Assembly (NCBI GenBank): GCA_950097015.1
Contig: CATNEN010000038.1
Coordinates: forward strand, 33,814,501 to 33,878,500
Direction of reading: 5' to 3'
Source of the DNA: Macrostomum hystrix
Lineage: Eukaryota > Platyhelminthes > Macrostomidae
Length of the DNA stretch: 64,000 nt
Within the stretch, counting starts at the first letter, position 1; every line of letters begins with the position of its first letter. Below are positions 43,880 through 58,400 of the stretch, piece by piece. Made by a program: the position numbers and the translations under genes. The notes below the pieces were generated by a model. It was not told where the DNA came from, did not search any database, and saw only the letters and a list, made by a program, of their open reading frames with translations.

Positions 43880-44630
43880 CGGGTTCCTGCACTTCAAAAT
43901 CGAAATTTCCGGATTTTAGAGTCGGGATTTCCCAGGCTTTGGAATCGGGATTTCCGTACCTTATAATCGGGATTTCCCAAGCTTTGGAATCTGGATTTCT
44001 GGATTTTTGAGTCGGGTTTTAACAGGCTTTGGAATCGGGATTCCTGCACTTTAGAATCGGGATTTTCGGATTTTAGAATCAAGATTTCCCAGGCTTTGGA
44101 ATTGGGATTTCCGTACCTTATAATCGGGATTTCCCAAGCTTTGGAATCGGGATTTCCGTACCTTATAATCGAGATTTCCCAAGCTTTGGAATAGGGATTT
44201 CCGTACCTTATAATCGGGATTTCCCAAGCTTTGGAATAGGGATTTCCGTACCTTATAATCGGGATTTCCCAAGCTTTGGAATAGGGATTTCCGTACCTTA
44301 TAATCGGGATTTCCCAGGCTTTGGAATCGGGATTTCCGTACCTTATAATCGGGATTTCCCAAGCTTTGGAATAGGGATTTTCGTACCTTATAATCGGGAT
44401 TTCCCAAGCTTTGGAATAGGGATTTCCGTACCTTATAATCGGGATTTCCCAAGCTTTGGAATAGGGATTTCCGTACCTTATAATCGGGATTTCCCAAGCT
44501 TTGGAATAGGGATTTCCGTACCTTATAAGCGGGATTTCCCAAGCTTTGGAATAGGGATTTCCGTACCTTATAATCGGGATTTCCCAAGCTTTGGAATCGG
44601 GATTCCTGCACTTTAGGGTTTGGAATCAGG
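43880..44630. repeat. 45-bp intergenic minisatellite downstream of the cyclophilin gene
   Basis: Unit CCTTATAATCGGGATTTCCC, then AAGCTTTGGAATAGG and GATTTCCGTA; about 13 good copies plus degraded ends. The 45-bp period keeps the minus strand open. Confidence 0.92.
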
Positions 44631-45780
44631 ATTTCCCAGAGCTTAGATGAAAGAAAAAATGTCTAATATTGCGCTCAAAAAGCACTTATTGTGCGAGTTG
44701 AACTTTGTTGCAGTGACTGAGTGAATACGATAGCATTTATTATTGAGTTGTTCCACTGCACAAGTCCAAATAAGTAAGGCATTGTTTGCAAGTAATCTTT
44801 TGTACTGTATTTTGTTTACCTGAAGGCGTGCTAATAAGTTTTGAACGGTTACTTATAGTAGAGTCGATCGCATTATCAACGCGAAATTTATGCGAGCCTG
44901 CGATTTTTATCTGTCTATTGCCTCCTAAATATCTAAACAACTTTTTGTAAGAAGGGGATTGAAAATAAATTAAAAACGTACTGTACTCACTTTTCTACAT
45001 TCTGTGCCTACGTGTTGAACATTTGTTGTTCAGCCATTTTGTACTAGTGTTTCGCATGGTCAGTCAAATGAAATTTTATGTCACATAATGTAGTATAATG
45101 GCCTGTACCCTTCACCCAGTTTTGTTAATTACATTTTTATCTGCTAATTTCTCTTTTTCATTGAATAAAATATTATGTAATAATTAGGCAGTAAGTTTCT
45201 CACTTACCTATGTTCGAGCTAGTTAACCATACTACTGTTTTTGTTCTTATATAGTAGCATATAATAAAAATAATCCCGCTTATAAACAACAAAACATTCT
45301 GTCATGTACGTTTGATTACATGCTTTGGCAGCAAATGATGATGACAATTAAATATTTGTTTTCACAGTTAAATATCGACTACTAATGGTTAATAAAGCAA
45401 CTTTAACAGTAGCGTCATATATATTGTAGCTACGCCCGGTTTGTTTTTTGCTAATTTTATATTTGTCGCGTTTTCATTTTTCAAACCAACTATTATAGTT
45501 CAACTTGTAATATAATCGATTGAACAGTTTTCCAGCTAATTATAGGTTCTCTAGGTTCAGTTGAGAACAATTTGAGCTTATATTTTCCTTTGTATAGAAT
45601 CTGGAGATATCCCTGACACTTGAATTGGCAAATATTGGATTTCCTTTAAGCTACAGTCGAGATTAGATAAACAGTGCCAAAATTTAGTCTGTCCATGCTT
45701 AATCATCGAAATTACAGATTGCTTCAAAACAGCATATATTATTGTTTATGATTTGGCTTTTTAAGAGTTTAGCATCTAAG
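44631..45780. other. AT-rich intergenic region
   Basis: No gene, RNA or repeat was recognised. Confidence 0.35.
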
Positions 45781-45784
45781 CAGT

Positions 45785-46175
45785 GATTAAAATCTCGATT
45801 TCCCACTGCTTTAGACTCGGGATTTCCCACTGTTTTGATCAGAGATTTCCACTGTTTTAAAGAAGGATTCCCGACTTTTTTGGACTCGGGATTTCCCACT
45901 GCTTTAGACTCGGGATTTCCCACTGTTTTGATCAGAGATTTCCACTGTTTTAAAGAAGAATTCCAGGCTTTTTTGGACTCGTGATTTCCCTCTGCTTTAG
46001 ACAGGGGTTTTCCACTTTTAAAATCAGAATTTCCCACTGCTTTAGACTCGGAATTCCCCTCTGTTAAGACTCATGATGTCTTACTGTTTTAGATCTGGGA
46101 TTTCCGCTTTTTTATAAAATCAGGATTTCCCTCTACTTTAGACTCAGGATTTCCCACAGTTAAGAAAATGGATTT
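45785..46175. repeat. Irregular GGGATTTCCCACTG repeat upstream of GTF3C1
   Basis: Composite units with CTGCTTTAGACTCGGGATTT and TTTTGATCAGAGATTTCC. Its GGGATTTCC core is shared with the 45-bp array at 43.9-44.6 kb and loosely with the array in GTF3C1 intron 8. Confidence 0.75.
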
Positions 46176-46410
46176 CCAAGAATTTAAAATCGTTAAATGC
46201 CACTTTACTTTGACGTATATATAGTTTTGATTTTTATTGCAGACCTAGAATTTTGTAGAATCCGAATATTGCTAATTAGCGATTAGGGATTTCTTTCCTG
46301 TTCGAATCCGTACTCACCTGAGCAGACCGGAGAAATTTTCAATTGAATCTCACGAATTCCAGCAGAGCAGTGACTTACGCACTGATCAACCAGCTTCGAA
46401 AGAAGCCGCC

Positions 46411-49400
46411 ATGTCCGATGCCGCACCGGCGGCTGAACTGGTGGCCGATGGGGCCCAGTTAGTTGAGTCCGGCGTCAGCTGCAAGCAGGCCACGGACAGT
46501 CATTCCACAATGGTGACGGATTTTCGACCGGAAAACTTTTACACCGTCGCATTGGAGGAGATTGCGCTGATGGGCGGCTCGCGCGGCCTATCGTTGGATT
46601 GTCTTTGGCGACGGTTGGCTAGAAGAATTTTGCCTCCGACTGGCGACAGTCGGTCGGCATTGGACGCTAATTATCGAGCGTTTGTACTTGCTGCTCTGGC
46701 TAGGTAAGTAGCTGAAGGACATGTACTTTTAACAGACCTATTTCGTCTGCGCAACTAGGTGCCGCTCTCAGATACCCTCGGGTCTATTGCCGTTCACCAA
46801 CCTCTCTCACCCTTTAACCACCGTCTTTCACTACCGTCTGTCACCCTTCACTACCGTCTGTCACCCTTCACTACCGTCTGTCACCCTTCACTACCGTCTG
46901 TCACCCTTCACTACCGTCTGTCACCCTTCATCAACGACTCTCGCCCTTCACCAACGACTCTCGCCCTTCACCAACGACTCTCGCCCTTCACCAACGACTC
47001 TCGCCATTCGTTCACATTTACCACCATCTTGGAACATTCAACACCCTCTCGGAACCTGACTGTCTAGCTTCTAATCGTACACAGGGCGCCGTCCAGCGAT
47101 TTGGAAGCCTTCGAAGTCACGGAGGGCACCGGTAAAGAAGTCAGCCGTCCGATTTCGTTAGCCAATCTGGCGAATTGCTTACCAGCTGAAGTGCTTCTAG
47201 TAGCTAGCAAATCTATTCGCAGACGCCAGCTGGGTGTTGTTGTTGATGCTGACAAACTGAGTCATGACTGCTGGTCGGTGCTGGAACTGGCTGGCACTGC
47301 CGGCTCAGCTGGCCTGCCTTTGCCTGGCGATGACATCGCTGAAAACGCCACCACCGGCTCAACGCGTCAGAAGTCAATTATTAGACGCCTAGTCCGTCTG
47401 GGCTTGCTGCACGTCGGTAGAATCAATGAACAGCCTTCACATGAGGCTAATTCTGTCGATGGGAATGTCTGTGATAAGAGGCGCTTCTATTGGCTGACTA
47501 GATTCGCTCCGTCCACTAACAGGGCTCCAAAAAGGACGTCTCAAGAGTCCGGTAAGTTGATAATTAATTTTTGTCTAGTTTTCGGTTCCTAACTGATTCA
47601 ATTTCCAAATAATCAAATAGGCATCGAGTTAAAGTTTCTCCACATTTCATCCTTCCTAGATTCCCAGATCCTCATTTCCTGATTCCTAGATTCCCGGATC
47701 CTCATTTTCAATTCCTAGATTCCCGGATCCTCATTTCTTAATTCCAAGATTCCCAGATCCTCATTTCTTAATTCCAAGATTCCCAGATCCTCATTTCTTA
47801 ATTCCTAGATTCCCGGATCTTCGTTTCTTAATTCCAAGATTCCCGGATCCTCATTTCTTAATTCCAAGATTCCCGGATCCTCATTTCTTAATTCCAAGAT
47901 TCCCGGATCCTCATTTCTTAATTCCAAGATTCCCGGATCTTCGTTTCTTAATTCCAAGATTCCCGGATCCTCATTTCTTAATTCCAAGATTCCCGGATCC
48001 TCATTTCTTAATTCCAAGATTCCCGGATCCTCATTTCTTAATTCCAAGATTCCCGGATCCTCATTTCTTAATTCCAAGATTCCCGGATCTTCGTTTCTTA
48101 ATTCCAAGATTCCCGGATCCTCATTTCTTAATTCCAAGATTCCCGGATCCTCATTTCTTAATTCCAAGATTCCCGGATCCTCATTTCTTAATTCCTAGAT
48201 TCCCGGATCTTCGTTTCTTAATTCCAAGATTCCCGGATCCTCATTTCTTAATTCCAAGATTCCCAGATCCTCATTTCTTAATTCCTAGATTCCCGGATCT
48301 TCGTTTCTTAATTCCAAGATTCCCGGATCCTCATTTCTTAATTCCTAGATTCCCGGATCTTCGTTTCTTAATTCCAAGATTCCCGGATCCTCATTTCTTA
48401 ATTCCAAGATTCCCGGATCCTCATTTCTTAATTCCAAGATTCCCGGATCCTCATTTCTTAATTCCAATATTCCCGGATCCTCATTTCTTAATTCCAAGAT
48501 TTCCAGATCCTCATTTCCTAGATTCCAGGATCCTCATTTTTTGAAAGATTTCCTTAAGCCTCTGTGTGCCTATTTAGTAAATCCCAAATCTGTTATTGCT
48601 CCCATATTTTAGTTCCCTAATCCTCTGATTTAAATAATGACACTGGCTACATTGTCAAAAAACGCTTGCAGGCACCGACACGGTAGATAGACTCGGTGGC
48701 TGCTCTCGCAAACGTCTAAAATTATTCGACGAGTCGATACCGCTGCGAACTCAGCTGCTCAAGTGCTTGTCAGACGACACCCCGAGTTCGCCTGATGACT
48801 TAGCTAATAGTTTAGCTTTCGGTTGTCGCTCCTTAGCCGAGGCTCGATCCAGTTTGGCCTGGCTGACCAACCGGCGTCTCTGCTTCAAAGAGTCCGATAT
48901 CAGGTCTGCGTTATTTTAACAATATTAAAGATTTTAAGTTTCGCCATAAAGATAACATCTGAGATTCTCTGTTTTTTATCTATATTAAGAATCGCGATTC
49001 TCCTGCTTCAGGATTGGGATTCTCCTGCCTCAGAATTGGGATTCTCCTGCCTCAGAATTGGTATTCTCCTGCTTCAAAATTGGAATTCTCCTGCTTCAAA
49101 ATTGGAATTCTCATGCTTCAGGATTGGAATTCTACTGGTTCAGAATTAGGATTCTCCTGCTTCAGAAGTGGGATTCTCGAGCTTCAGGATTGGGATTCTC
49201 CTGCTTCAAAGTGGGATTCTCCTGCTTCAGGATTAGTATTCTCCTTACTCAGAATTGGGATTCTCTTGCTTCAGGATTGGGATTCTCCTGCTTCAGGATT
49301 GGGATTCTCCTGCTTCAGGATTGGGATTCTCCTGCTTCAGGATTGGGATTCTCCTGCTTCAAAGTGGGATTCTCCTGCTTCAGAAGTGGGATTCTCCTTA

Positions 49401-52400
49401 CTCAGAAATGGGATTCTCTTGCTTCAGGATTGGGATTCTCCTTGTTCAGAATTGGAATTCTCCTGCTTCAGAATAAGTATTCTCCTTACTCAGAATTGGG
49501 ATTCTCTTGCTTCAGAAGTGGGATTCTCCTGCTTCAGGATTGGGATTCTCCTGCTTCAAAGTGGGATTCTCCTGCTTCAGAAGTGGGATTCTCCTTACTC
49601 AGAAATGGGATTCTCCTGCTTCAGAAGTGGGATTCTCCTGCTTCAGGATTGGGATTCTCCTGCTTCAGAAGTGGGATTCTCCTGCTTCAGGACCGGGATT
49701 TCTCTGAGTTTAAAAGATAGTGCTTCCCCTGTTTTAAAATCGGAGTTCAGATTCAGAAGCAGTTTAATTTTCTAATGCTTAATTTTTACATCCGCTAATT
49801 AAATCTGACATTGCAGCTATCGAGCCATCTCGCTTAAATCAGCATTCCTAACGGCCTCGGGCCCTGCTTACTCTACTGACTCTGCCGTAAATGACGACTC
49901 GGAAATCCTCGAAGTTGACAAGGCGACAGTTAAGCGGCATCGGGCTAGTGCCAGATCCTCCCTAGACGCAGGTAGCAATAGCGGCGAGTTTAAGCGGCCC
50001 CTGGCGCCGCCATTGTCGAGCAGACTCAGGCATTCGCATTTGAATTCGCTTCTGTTTAGTCGCAGTCGTGTTTTGCAATATTTCGCTCAGCACAAAATTT
50101 GTCTGCTAGCCGAGCTGTCTGAATTGACTAGCTGTATTCTAGCTGATAGTAAGCTGCAGCAGCAGCAGGCGCTTGGTCCTGATACAACTGCTCATAAGTC
50201 GCTGATTAAGACTTTAGACTTGTTAACTTCTAGCGGCTGTTTGCGACTGGTCTCCATTCGGATTCCTTCGAACAAAACTTCTACGAACGAAGAGGTATTA
50301 ATATTTTAATACCTGTAAAAAATAATTCCTTCGGTTAGATTTTTACTGAACAAAGACGTGGCGGTATGATTTTTTGTTCAATAAAGACCTGGTAGTCTGG
50401 CGTTTTATCGAACTGACCTGAAAGTGTGGGATTTAACTAACAAAGACCTGACAGTGTGGGATTTATCGAACAAAGACTTGATAGTATGGGCTTTATCGAA
50501 CAAAGACCTGACAGTGCGGGATTTATCGAACAAAGACCTGACAGTGTGGGATTTTTCTGACAAAGACGTGAGGACTAATCTAACAAAGACCTGAGAGTGT
50601 AGGATTTATCTAACAAAGACCTGACAGTGGGGTGTTTATCGAACAAATATGTGAGTATAGGGCCCTTTGTACCGGTATAAAGACATATTGCGAAAAAATC
50701 TTAACTAACTTATATTTCGTACATCACCTGTGTTGCACAGCAAGAGCCAGCCACTAAACTAGTCCAGTTGTACGCATTGGCTGATATAGCCAACGAGCCA
50801 GAGACTCTACAACAGTTGCTAGGCGAGCGATTAGCTCGGCAACAACAGCGCGACGATGCGAGCGCGGAGGCGGCCAAACCGGAGGCTCTGAGCGAGGCCG
50901 ACAATGCCGCTTCAGAGCAAGGCTCGGCAGATGATAAAATCAAAGACAATCAGGCTGGCGCCGACTGCCTGCCTCATAACATGACTCGGCCTCCTAATAT
51001 AAGTCCATTTTCGCGCGCTCAACTAGTCTACGAGTTTTTGTGGTATCTAGTCTACAAGCTGCCAGTTGATCAGGGGCCCGTGTTTCCGAGGAATACTGTG
51101 AGTAAACTCCTCATCAGAATATTAACTTCTAGGGATGCTTAATTGTTTACGTTGCGTGCAGGGATAAAATCATTAATGGGTAGTTCATAAATTCCTGAAG
51201 GTTCATACTCAAAGGTATGATCATTAAAATTGAAGTCATGGATTATGGTCATACGTGTGTTGATTAAGGGTTTAGTCATCGATTAGGGTCATGGCCATGG
51301 GTATAGTCATAGAGGTTAATTACGTCATCTATGTTAAAATGTATGGTCATAGAGGATTAGGTCGTCGAATTGGGTGATATGTATCATCATTTAGGATTAG
51401 GTCATCGAATATTGTCATGGGTACGCTAATAAAATTTTTGCATTGCTCGTCAACCTACTTGAAGTAGACAATGCGGAAAATTTTATAATTAATTTAGTAC
51501 AGAAATGCTAATTATATTGGCAGATCGAACTGGACGGTCAGCCGGTCACATTGCCGCCAGTGTACAGCGACACAGAGGACTGGCGTCGCTACGTGTTCCC
51601 ACTGTACTCGTCTAGCGTAACTGGCCACTACCCTAAGACTGTACCTTCAGCCGGTTGGATACACAAATTCGATGTCTTAATGCGAATGCCTCTGGCTCTA
51701 TACGACATTGCCATTCAAAGCGTTGGCAATTGCTCTTCGCCATTGTTAGTTCGCTACATGCGGCATCCGCAGTTGCGCTGGCTTCCCCTAGCCACCCTGC
51801 CTGATAACAATGTGCGCGCCCTGATGCTGGTTCGATCGCGGTCCGTTGTGCTCACTAGGACTCAACCGTTCCGCATTCTTAGCGGCATGGGACTGCTCTA
51901 CTGGCTGAAGAAAGCTGCCTCACCCGCTGATAATGTGAGCGAGTGTGCTTTTGCTTTTCGCTCATTGTGACGATTCTGTTCTGTTGTTGCTGTTCGAAAA
52001 AACAGACCCCTCAGTCTGATTGGATAACTTTCCTCTCCTCTCATCTCATCTCTTCTCCTCTCATCTCCTCTCCTCTCATCTCCTCTCATCTCTCCTCTCA
52101 TCTCTCCTCTCATCTCCTCTCATCTCTCCTCTCATCTCCTCTCATCTCTCCTCTCATCTCCTCTCCTCTCATCTCCTCTCATCTCCTCTCATCTCCTCTC
52201 ATCTCCTCTCCTCTCCTCCCCTGTTTTTCCCCTCTTCTCTCACAGCTTCTCATCTCCTCCTCTGCTCTCCTCTCTTCTCTCCAGTGGAGAGGACCCTTTC
52301 ATCCTCTGCCCTCGTCTTGTCTCGCCTCTCCTCTCCTCTGCCTTATTGTCTACTTCAGTTCCACTGGCTAGTGCTCTCGTTTTTCAACAATTCTTATCGT

Positions 52401-55400
52401 TGTCTGAACATTTGTTTATTTATGCAGAACACAACATTTTCAGGTGCAGTTTTTCCTGCTAATTTTATTTCGCGGTTAATTATTGGCATACGGTTATTCA
52501 ATTCTAAGCTAAATTATAATAACTCCATCCGCAGAGCATGATGTACCTCACCAACCGACTGTCCCTACTGGACACTCGACTCAGCAAGCCCGTCATAGAC
52601 TACCTGGAGACTAAATCTTATCCTCCGCTCTGCTTTGAAATGCAACGCGAAGACGACGTTCTTGGCGCCTGGAGACAGTCGGCCAGGATTCTGGTGCACA
52701 CCCCCATCGAGTACACTGAATCCGATGCGCGTAGTCGGGCGCATTATAAGGTCCGCTTCATCGACTGCGAAGATGGCGACACTATTGACGGCTTGCTTGC
52801 TGAACCATTCGGTGATCACCTGGGCGCCTGCGGATTCTCGTCTAAACTGAGCAGAGCTCTGTGAGTCAGCAGGGATGGTTCTGTTATTGAGTACGGTCAT
52901 TGGTGTCAGCCATGGGGTTCGGTCATTCAGTAAGGTCATTAGTGTCAGCTTGGAGGGCTTGGACATCAAGTAGGGTCATTGGTGTGAACATGAGTAGTTC
53001 TGTCATTTAATAGGGTCATTGACGTCATCATGGAGGGTTTGGTCATTAAGTATGATCATTGCTGAGATCATGAAGGGTTCGGTCATTGAGTAGGGTCATT
53101 GGTGTAATCATGGAGGGTTCGGTCATGGAGTAGGGTCATTGTTGTAATCATGGAGGGTTCAGTCATGGAGTAGGGTCATTGGTGTAATAATGGAAGGTTT
53201 AGTCATTGAGTAGGGTCATTGGTGTGATCATGGAGGGTTCAGTCATGGAGTAGGGTCATTGGTGTGATCACGGAGGGTTCAGTCATGAAGTAGGGTCATT
53301 GGTGTGATCACGGAGGGTTTGGTCATTAAGTATGATCATTGGTGAGATCATGAAGGGTTCGGTCATTGAGTAGGGTCATTGGTGTGATCACGGAGGGTTC
53401 AGTCATTGAGTAGGGTCATTGGTGTGATCACGGAGGGTTTGGTCATTAAGTATGATCATTGATGAGATCGTGAAGGGTTCGGTCGTTGTGTAGGTTAATT
53501 AGTTCAATCGTAGATGATATTTTTCTCTGTCATTTTAATTCCATAGAATCCTGACTGATCCGCGAGATCAGAAGCAGGAAGAAGCCTCGTCACAGACTGC
53601 CACTAATGGTGTTAGTGAGGCCAGCAGCAGCAGCAGCGGCAAGAGAAGCGCCGATAATTTCTATACCAATCTGTCTCTGTTTGGTGATATGCGATCCCAT
53701 ATTATAAACATGTTTGACACTAAACCGATTGTCGAACATGCGCCTTCACCGACGCTATCGTCTGCAACATCAGCGACAGCATCCTCGAGGCGACGTCCGC
53801 GCCGTTCCTCAACTCGAGCTCTGCCATCAGCCGAGTCCGACTCCGAGGCCGAGCAGCGAGTTGACAAACGACGCGGCTGTGCCAATGTTAGCTGGCGGCC
53901 TCGCCAAACAGCGCTTAATCCCAAAGCGCTGGCTGCTAGGACGCGCGAGGCGCGTAAATTAGTTAGGAAATCCAATGAAAATGTTCAACAGCAACAGCAG
54001 CAGCTGTTTTCGTCTACTCTGCCGAATTTTAGCGTCGAGTCGACTCGTCGACGAATTCGGCAATTGTCTATGGCCCTGTCTGGCGCGGCGCCAGTTACTA
54101 GCCGCATCTGGTCACCCGAGGAGGACACCGTCCTGCTGTTCTGCCACCTGGCCTACCTGCTAGTATTCAATGATCGCGAGTGTAAATTCTCGGACACGGC
54201 CGCCAACCTCATAGCCGAATTCGTGCCATCGTCTACGGCAGTCTTGGCCAATCAGTCCAAAGATCGTCACGTCTGTCAGCGTAGATTCAACTTTCTGTTC
54301 AAACGCAAGCGAAGAAATTTAGACGCGGCAATTCAGCGAGTGCGAGACGCTTTGTATTTGAGATTGCGCAAGTCGGAGACTGTCCGCGCCTGGTTAGTGA
54401 GGCCCAGAGCCGCCTGGAGCAAGAACTGCGGCAATCAACCGTTGGCCGGCGATCGAGCTTGGCGAGAGCCGCATTTTCGTCGAATCGTCATCGGCCTGAT
54501 GCATCAGGATGAGGCTGCTGAACTCTTGGCTCTGACTCCGCCAGCTGCTGCTGCTGCTGCGGCCGAAGCAGGCGACGTGTTTAGCGGCGAGAATCCGCTT
54601 GCGGAAGACGATGAAGTTATCAATAGTCACCAGTTATATCGGCCAGTTATAATGGAGGACGACTCAGACGTTGAAGAAGACCAGAACGGACCATGCGAGA
54701 ATGACGGCCTGGATCAAATTGCTCGGGTCGCCAGTCACGCTGATTGCATGATAGACGCGCTGGCTTGGTATATTCTAGTGAGTAGTATATTTGGAATCTT
54801 TGTTGGTCTCTGGAGTGATATTTTCTTTAGAGTCGATTAAGGTTTCCTAATTTTGATTATTGATTAGAATTTCCTGATTTTATTGATTATCGGTTTCATT
54901 TCTCTAGTTGATGGATTATCGATTAGGATTTCCCTATAGTTTGATTATCGATTAGGATTTCCCAAGTTTATTTATTATCGATTAGGATTTCCTCGATTAG
55001 GTTATCAAATAGGATTTCCCAATTTAAAGTATCCGTTAGGATTTCCCTATAGTTAAATTATCGATTAGGATTTCCCTATAGTTTGATTATCGATTAGGAT
55101 TTCCCATGTTTATTTATTATCGATTAGGATTTCGCCGATTAGGTTATCAATTAGGATTTCCCAATTTAAAGTATCAGTTAGGATTTCCCAATTTAAAGTA
55201 TCAGTTAGGATTTCCCTATAGTTAGATTATCGATTTGGGTTTCCCTGGTTTATTTATTATCGATTTGGATTTCCCAAGTTTGATAATTGATTAAGATTTG
55301 CCAACATCCCTTGTGCTCGTATTACTTCTAGTATTTTTCGACCCTACATTTGTCCAAATCTATTTAATCCTAGATCTGTGTCCAGTCCTTCGCCGAGTGT

Positions 55401-58400
55401 CAATCATCTGACATCGACGCCCGCCTGACAGCCGTCATCAATGCCTACCCTATTGAAATAGCCGAATCTGCGCTTAGGCGGCTAACCAGCCACTCCGATC
55501 TCTTGGGCGAGTCGCCGTTAGTTCGCGCCAAACACGGCGACTCGATGTCTCTAACTAGTCGACGATTGAAGCTTCGCCAAGGCGCAGTCGCCATCTGTCC
55601 GCCAGCTGTTGACGCCTACTTTGCCAGCTGCGCTGAGCTTAACAACGTCGGCTGCTGGCGATCAATTCTCGATGACTTCGGCGAAGGTGCTGGCTGCGTA
55701 GAAGCTAAGGATGTGAATGGACCCGTGGCGGCGTTGTGCGCGGCAGCTGCTCTGGATGCGAACCTGGTGACTATTTTTGTTGACGATAAGAGATTCGAGT
55801 GGATAATGAGAGATTCGAGTGGATAATGAGGGATTAGAGTGGATAATAAGCGATTAGAGTGGATAATGAGAGATTAGAGTGGATAATGAGTGATTAGAGT
55901 GGATAATGAGTGATTAGAGTGGATAATGAGGGATTAGAGTGGATGATGAGAGATTAGAGTGGATAATGAGGGATTCGAGTGGATAATGAGAGATTCGAGT
56001 GGATAATGAGGGATTAGAGTGGATAATGAGAGATTCGAGTGGATAATGAGGGATTAGAGTGGATAATGAGGGATTAGAGTGGATAATGAGAGATTCGAGT
56101 GGATAATGAGAGATTAGAGTGGATAATGAGGGATTCGAGTGGATAATGAGAGATTCGAGTGGATAATGAGGGATTAGAGTGGATAATGAGGGATTAGAGT
56201 GGATAATGAGAGATTCGAGTGGATAATGAGAGATTAGAGTGGATAATGAGGGATTCGAGTGGATAATGAGAGATTCGAGTGGATAATGAGGGATTAGAGT
56301 GGATAATGAGAGATTCGAGTGGATAATGAGGGATTAGAGTGGATAATGAGGGATTAGAGTGGATAATGAGAGATTCGAGTGGATGATGAGAGATTAGAGT
56401 GGATGATAAGGGATTAGAGTGGATAATGAGGGATTAGAGTGAATGATGAGGGATTCGAGTGGATGATGAGGGATTAGAGTGGATAATGAGAGATTAGAGT
56501 GGATAATAAGCGATTAGAGTGGATAATGAGAGATTAGAGTGGATAATGAGTGATTAGAGTGGATAATGAGTGATTAGAGTGGATAATGAGAGATTAGAGT
56601 GGATAATGAGGGATTAGAGTGGATAATGAGAGATTAGAGTGGATAATGAGAGATTAGAGTGGATAATGAGGGATTCGAGTGGATAATGAGAGATTCGAGT
56701 GGATAATGAGGGATTAGAGTGGATAATGAGAGATTCGAGTGGATAATGAGGGATTAGAGTGGATAATGAGGGATTAGAGTGGATAATGAGAGATTCGAGT
56801 GGATGATGAGAGATTAGAGTGGATGATAAGGGATTAGAGTGGATAATGAGGGATTAGAGTGAATGATGAGGGATTCGAGTGGATGATGAGGGATTAGAGT
56901 GGATAATGAGAGATTAGAGTGGATAATGAGAGATTCGAGTGGATAATGAGTGATTAGAGTGGATAATGAGTGATTAGAGTGGATAATGAGAGATTAGAGT
57001 GGATAATGAGTGATTAGAGTGGATAATGAGAGATTAGAGTGGATAATGAGGGATTAGAGTGGATAATGAGAGATTAGAGTGGATAATGAGTGATTAGAGT
57101 GGATAATGAGTGATTAGAGTGGATAATGAGAGATTAGAGTGGATAATGAGAGATTAGAGTGGATAATAAGCGATTAGAGTGGATAATGAGAGATTAGAGT
57201 GGATAATAAGCGATTAGAGTGGATAATGAGAGATTAGAGTGGATAATGAGTGATTAGAGTGGATAATGAGTGATTAGAGTGGATAATGAGAGATTAGAGT
57301 GGATAATGAGAGATTAGAGTGGATAATAAGCGATTAGAGTGGATAATGAGAGATTAGAGTGGATAATAAGCGATTAGAGTGGATAATGAGAGATTAGAGT
57401 GGATAATGAGTGATTAGAGTGGATAATGAGGGATTAGAGTGGATAATGAGAGATTCGAGTGGATAATGAGAGATTCGAGTGGATAATGAGGGATTAGAGT
57501 GGATAATGAGAGATTCGAGTAGATAATGAGAGATTCGAGTGGATAATGAGGGATTAGAGTGGATAATGAGGGATTAGAGTGGATGAGAGATTCGAGTGGA
57601 TGATGAGGGATTAGAGTGGATGATGAGGGATTCGAGTGGATGATGAGGGATTAGAGTGGATGATGAGAGATTCGAGTGGATAATGAGGGATTAGAGTGGA
57701 TGATGAGGGATTCGAGTGGATGATGAGGGATTAGAGTGGATGATGAGGGATTAGAGTGGATAATGAGAGATTAGAGTGGATAATGATGGATTAGAGTGGA
57801 TAATGAGGGATTAGAGTGGATAATGAGGGATTAGAATAGGTGATTAGGGATTAGAGTAGGTGATTAGGGATTAGAGTAGGTGCTAAGGGATTAGAGTAGG
57901 TGATAAGAGATTAGAGTAGGTTATGAGAGATTAGAGTAGGTTATGAGTGATTAGAGTAGGTTATGAGTGATTAGAGTAGGTGATAAGAGATTAGAGTAGG
58001 TGATAAGAGATTAGAGTAGGTTATGAGTGATTAGAGTAGGTTATGAGTGATTAGAGTAGGTTATGAGTGATTAGAGTAGGTTATGAGTGATTAGAGTAGG
58101 TTATGAGTGATTAGAGTAGGTTATGAGTGATTAGAGTAGGTTATGAGTGATTAGAGTAGGTTATGAGTGATTAGAACAGGTTATGAGGGATTTAAGTAGG
58201 TAATGAGAGATTAAAGCAGGTGAGATTAAAGTGGTTGTGAGATCATCCGAATAGGTGAAAAGAAATATTTTATTATTAGATTTTCAGAGCACTTTCAGAA
58301 CTACGATCTAGAATAAACTATTTTCTCAATTTTCTAGCCGCAGTGTTTAACACCTCAGCCAGCAAAGCGTCTTATAAACTCATCCGCACACCTAACAGGT

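Noticed and set aside
47805-48167. Minus-strand ELRNEDPGIL decapeptide repeat protein
   Set aside because: Intronic 30-bp array with no start context or flanking coding sequence.
58338-58398. An extra GTF3C1 exon ending just before 58399
   Set aside because: The AG at 58336-58337 is a fair acceptor, but no frame from it connects to the following exons without a stop. Using CAG at 58396-58398 keeps phase.
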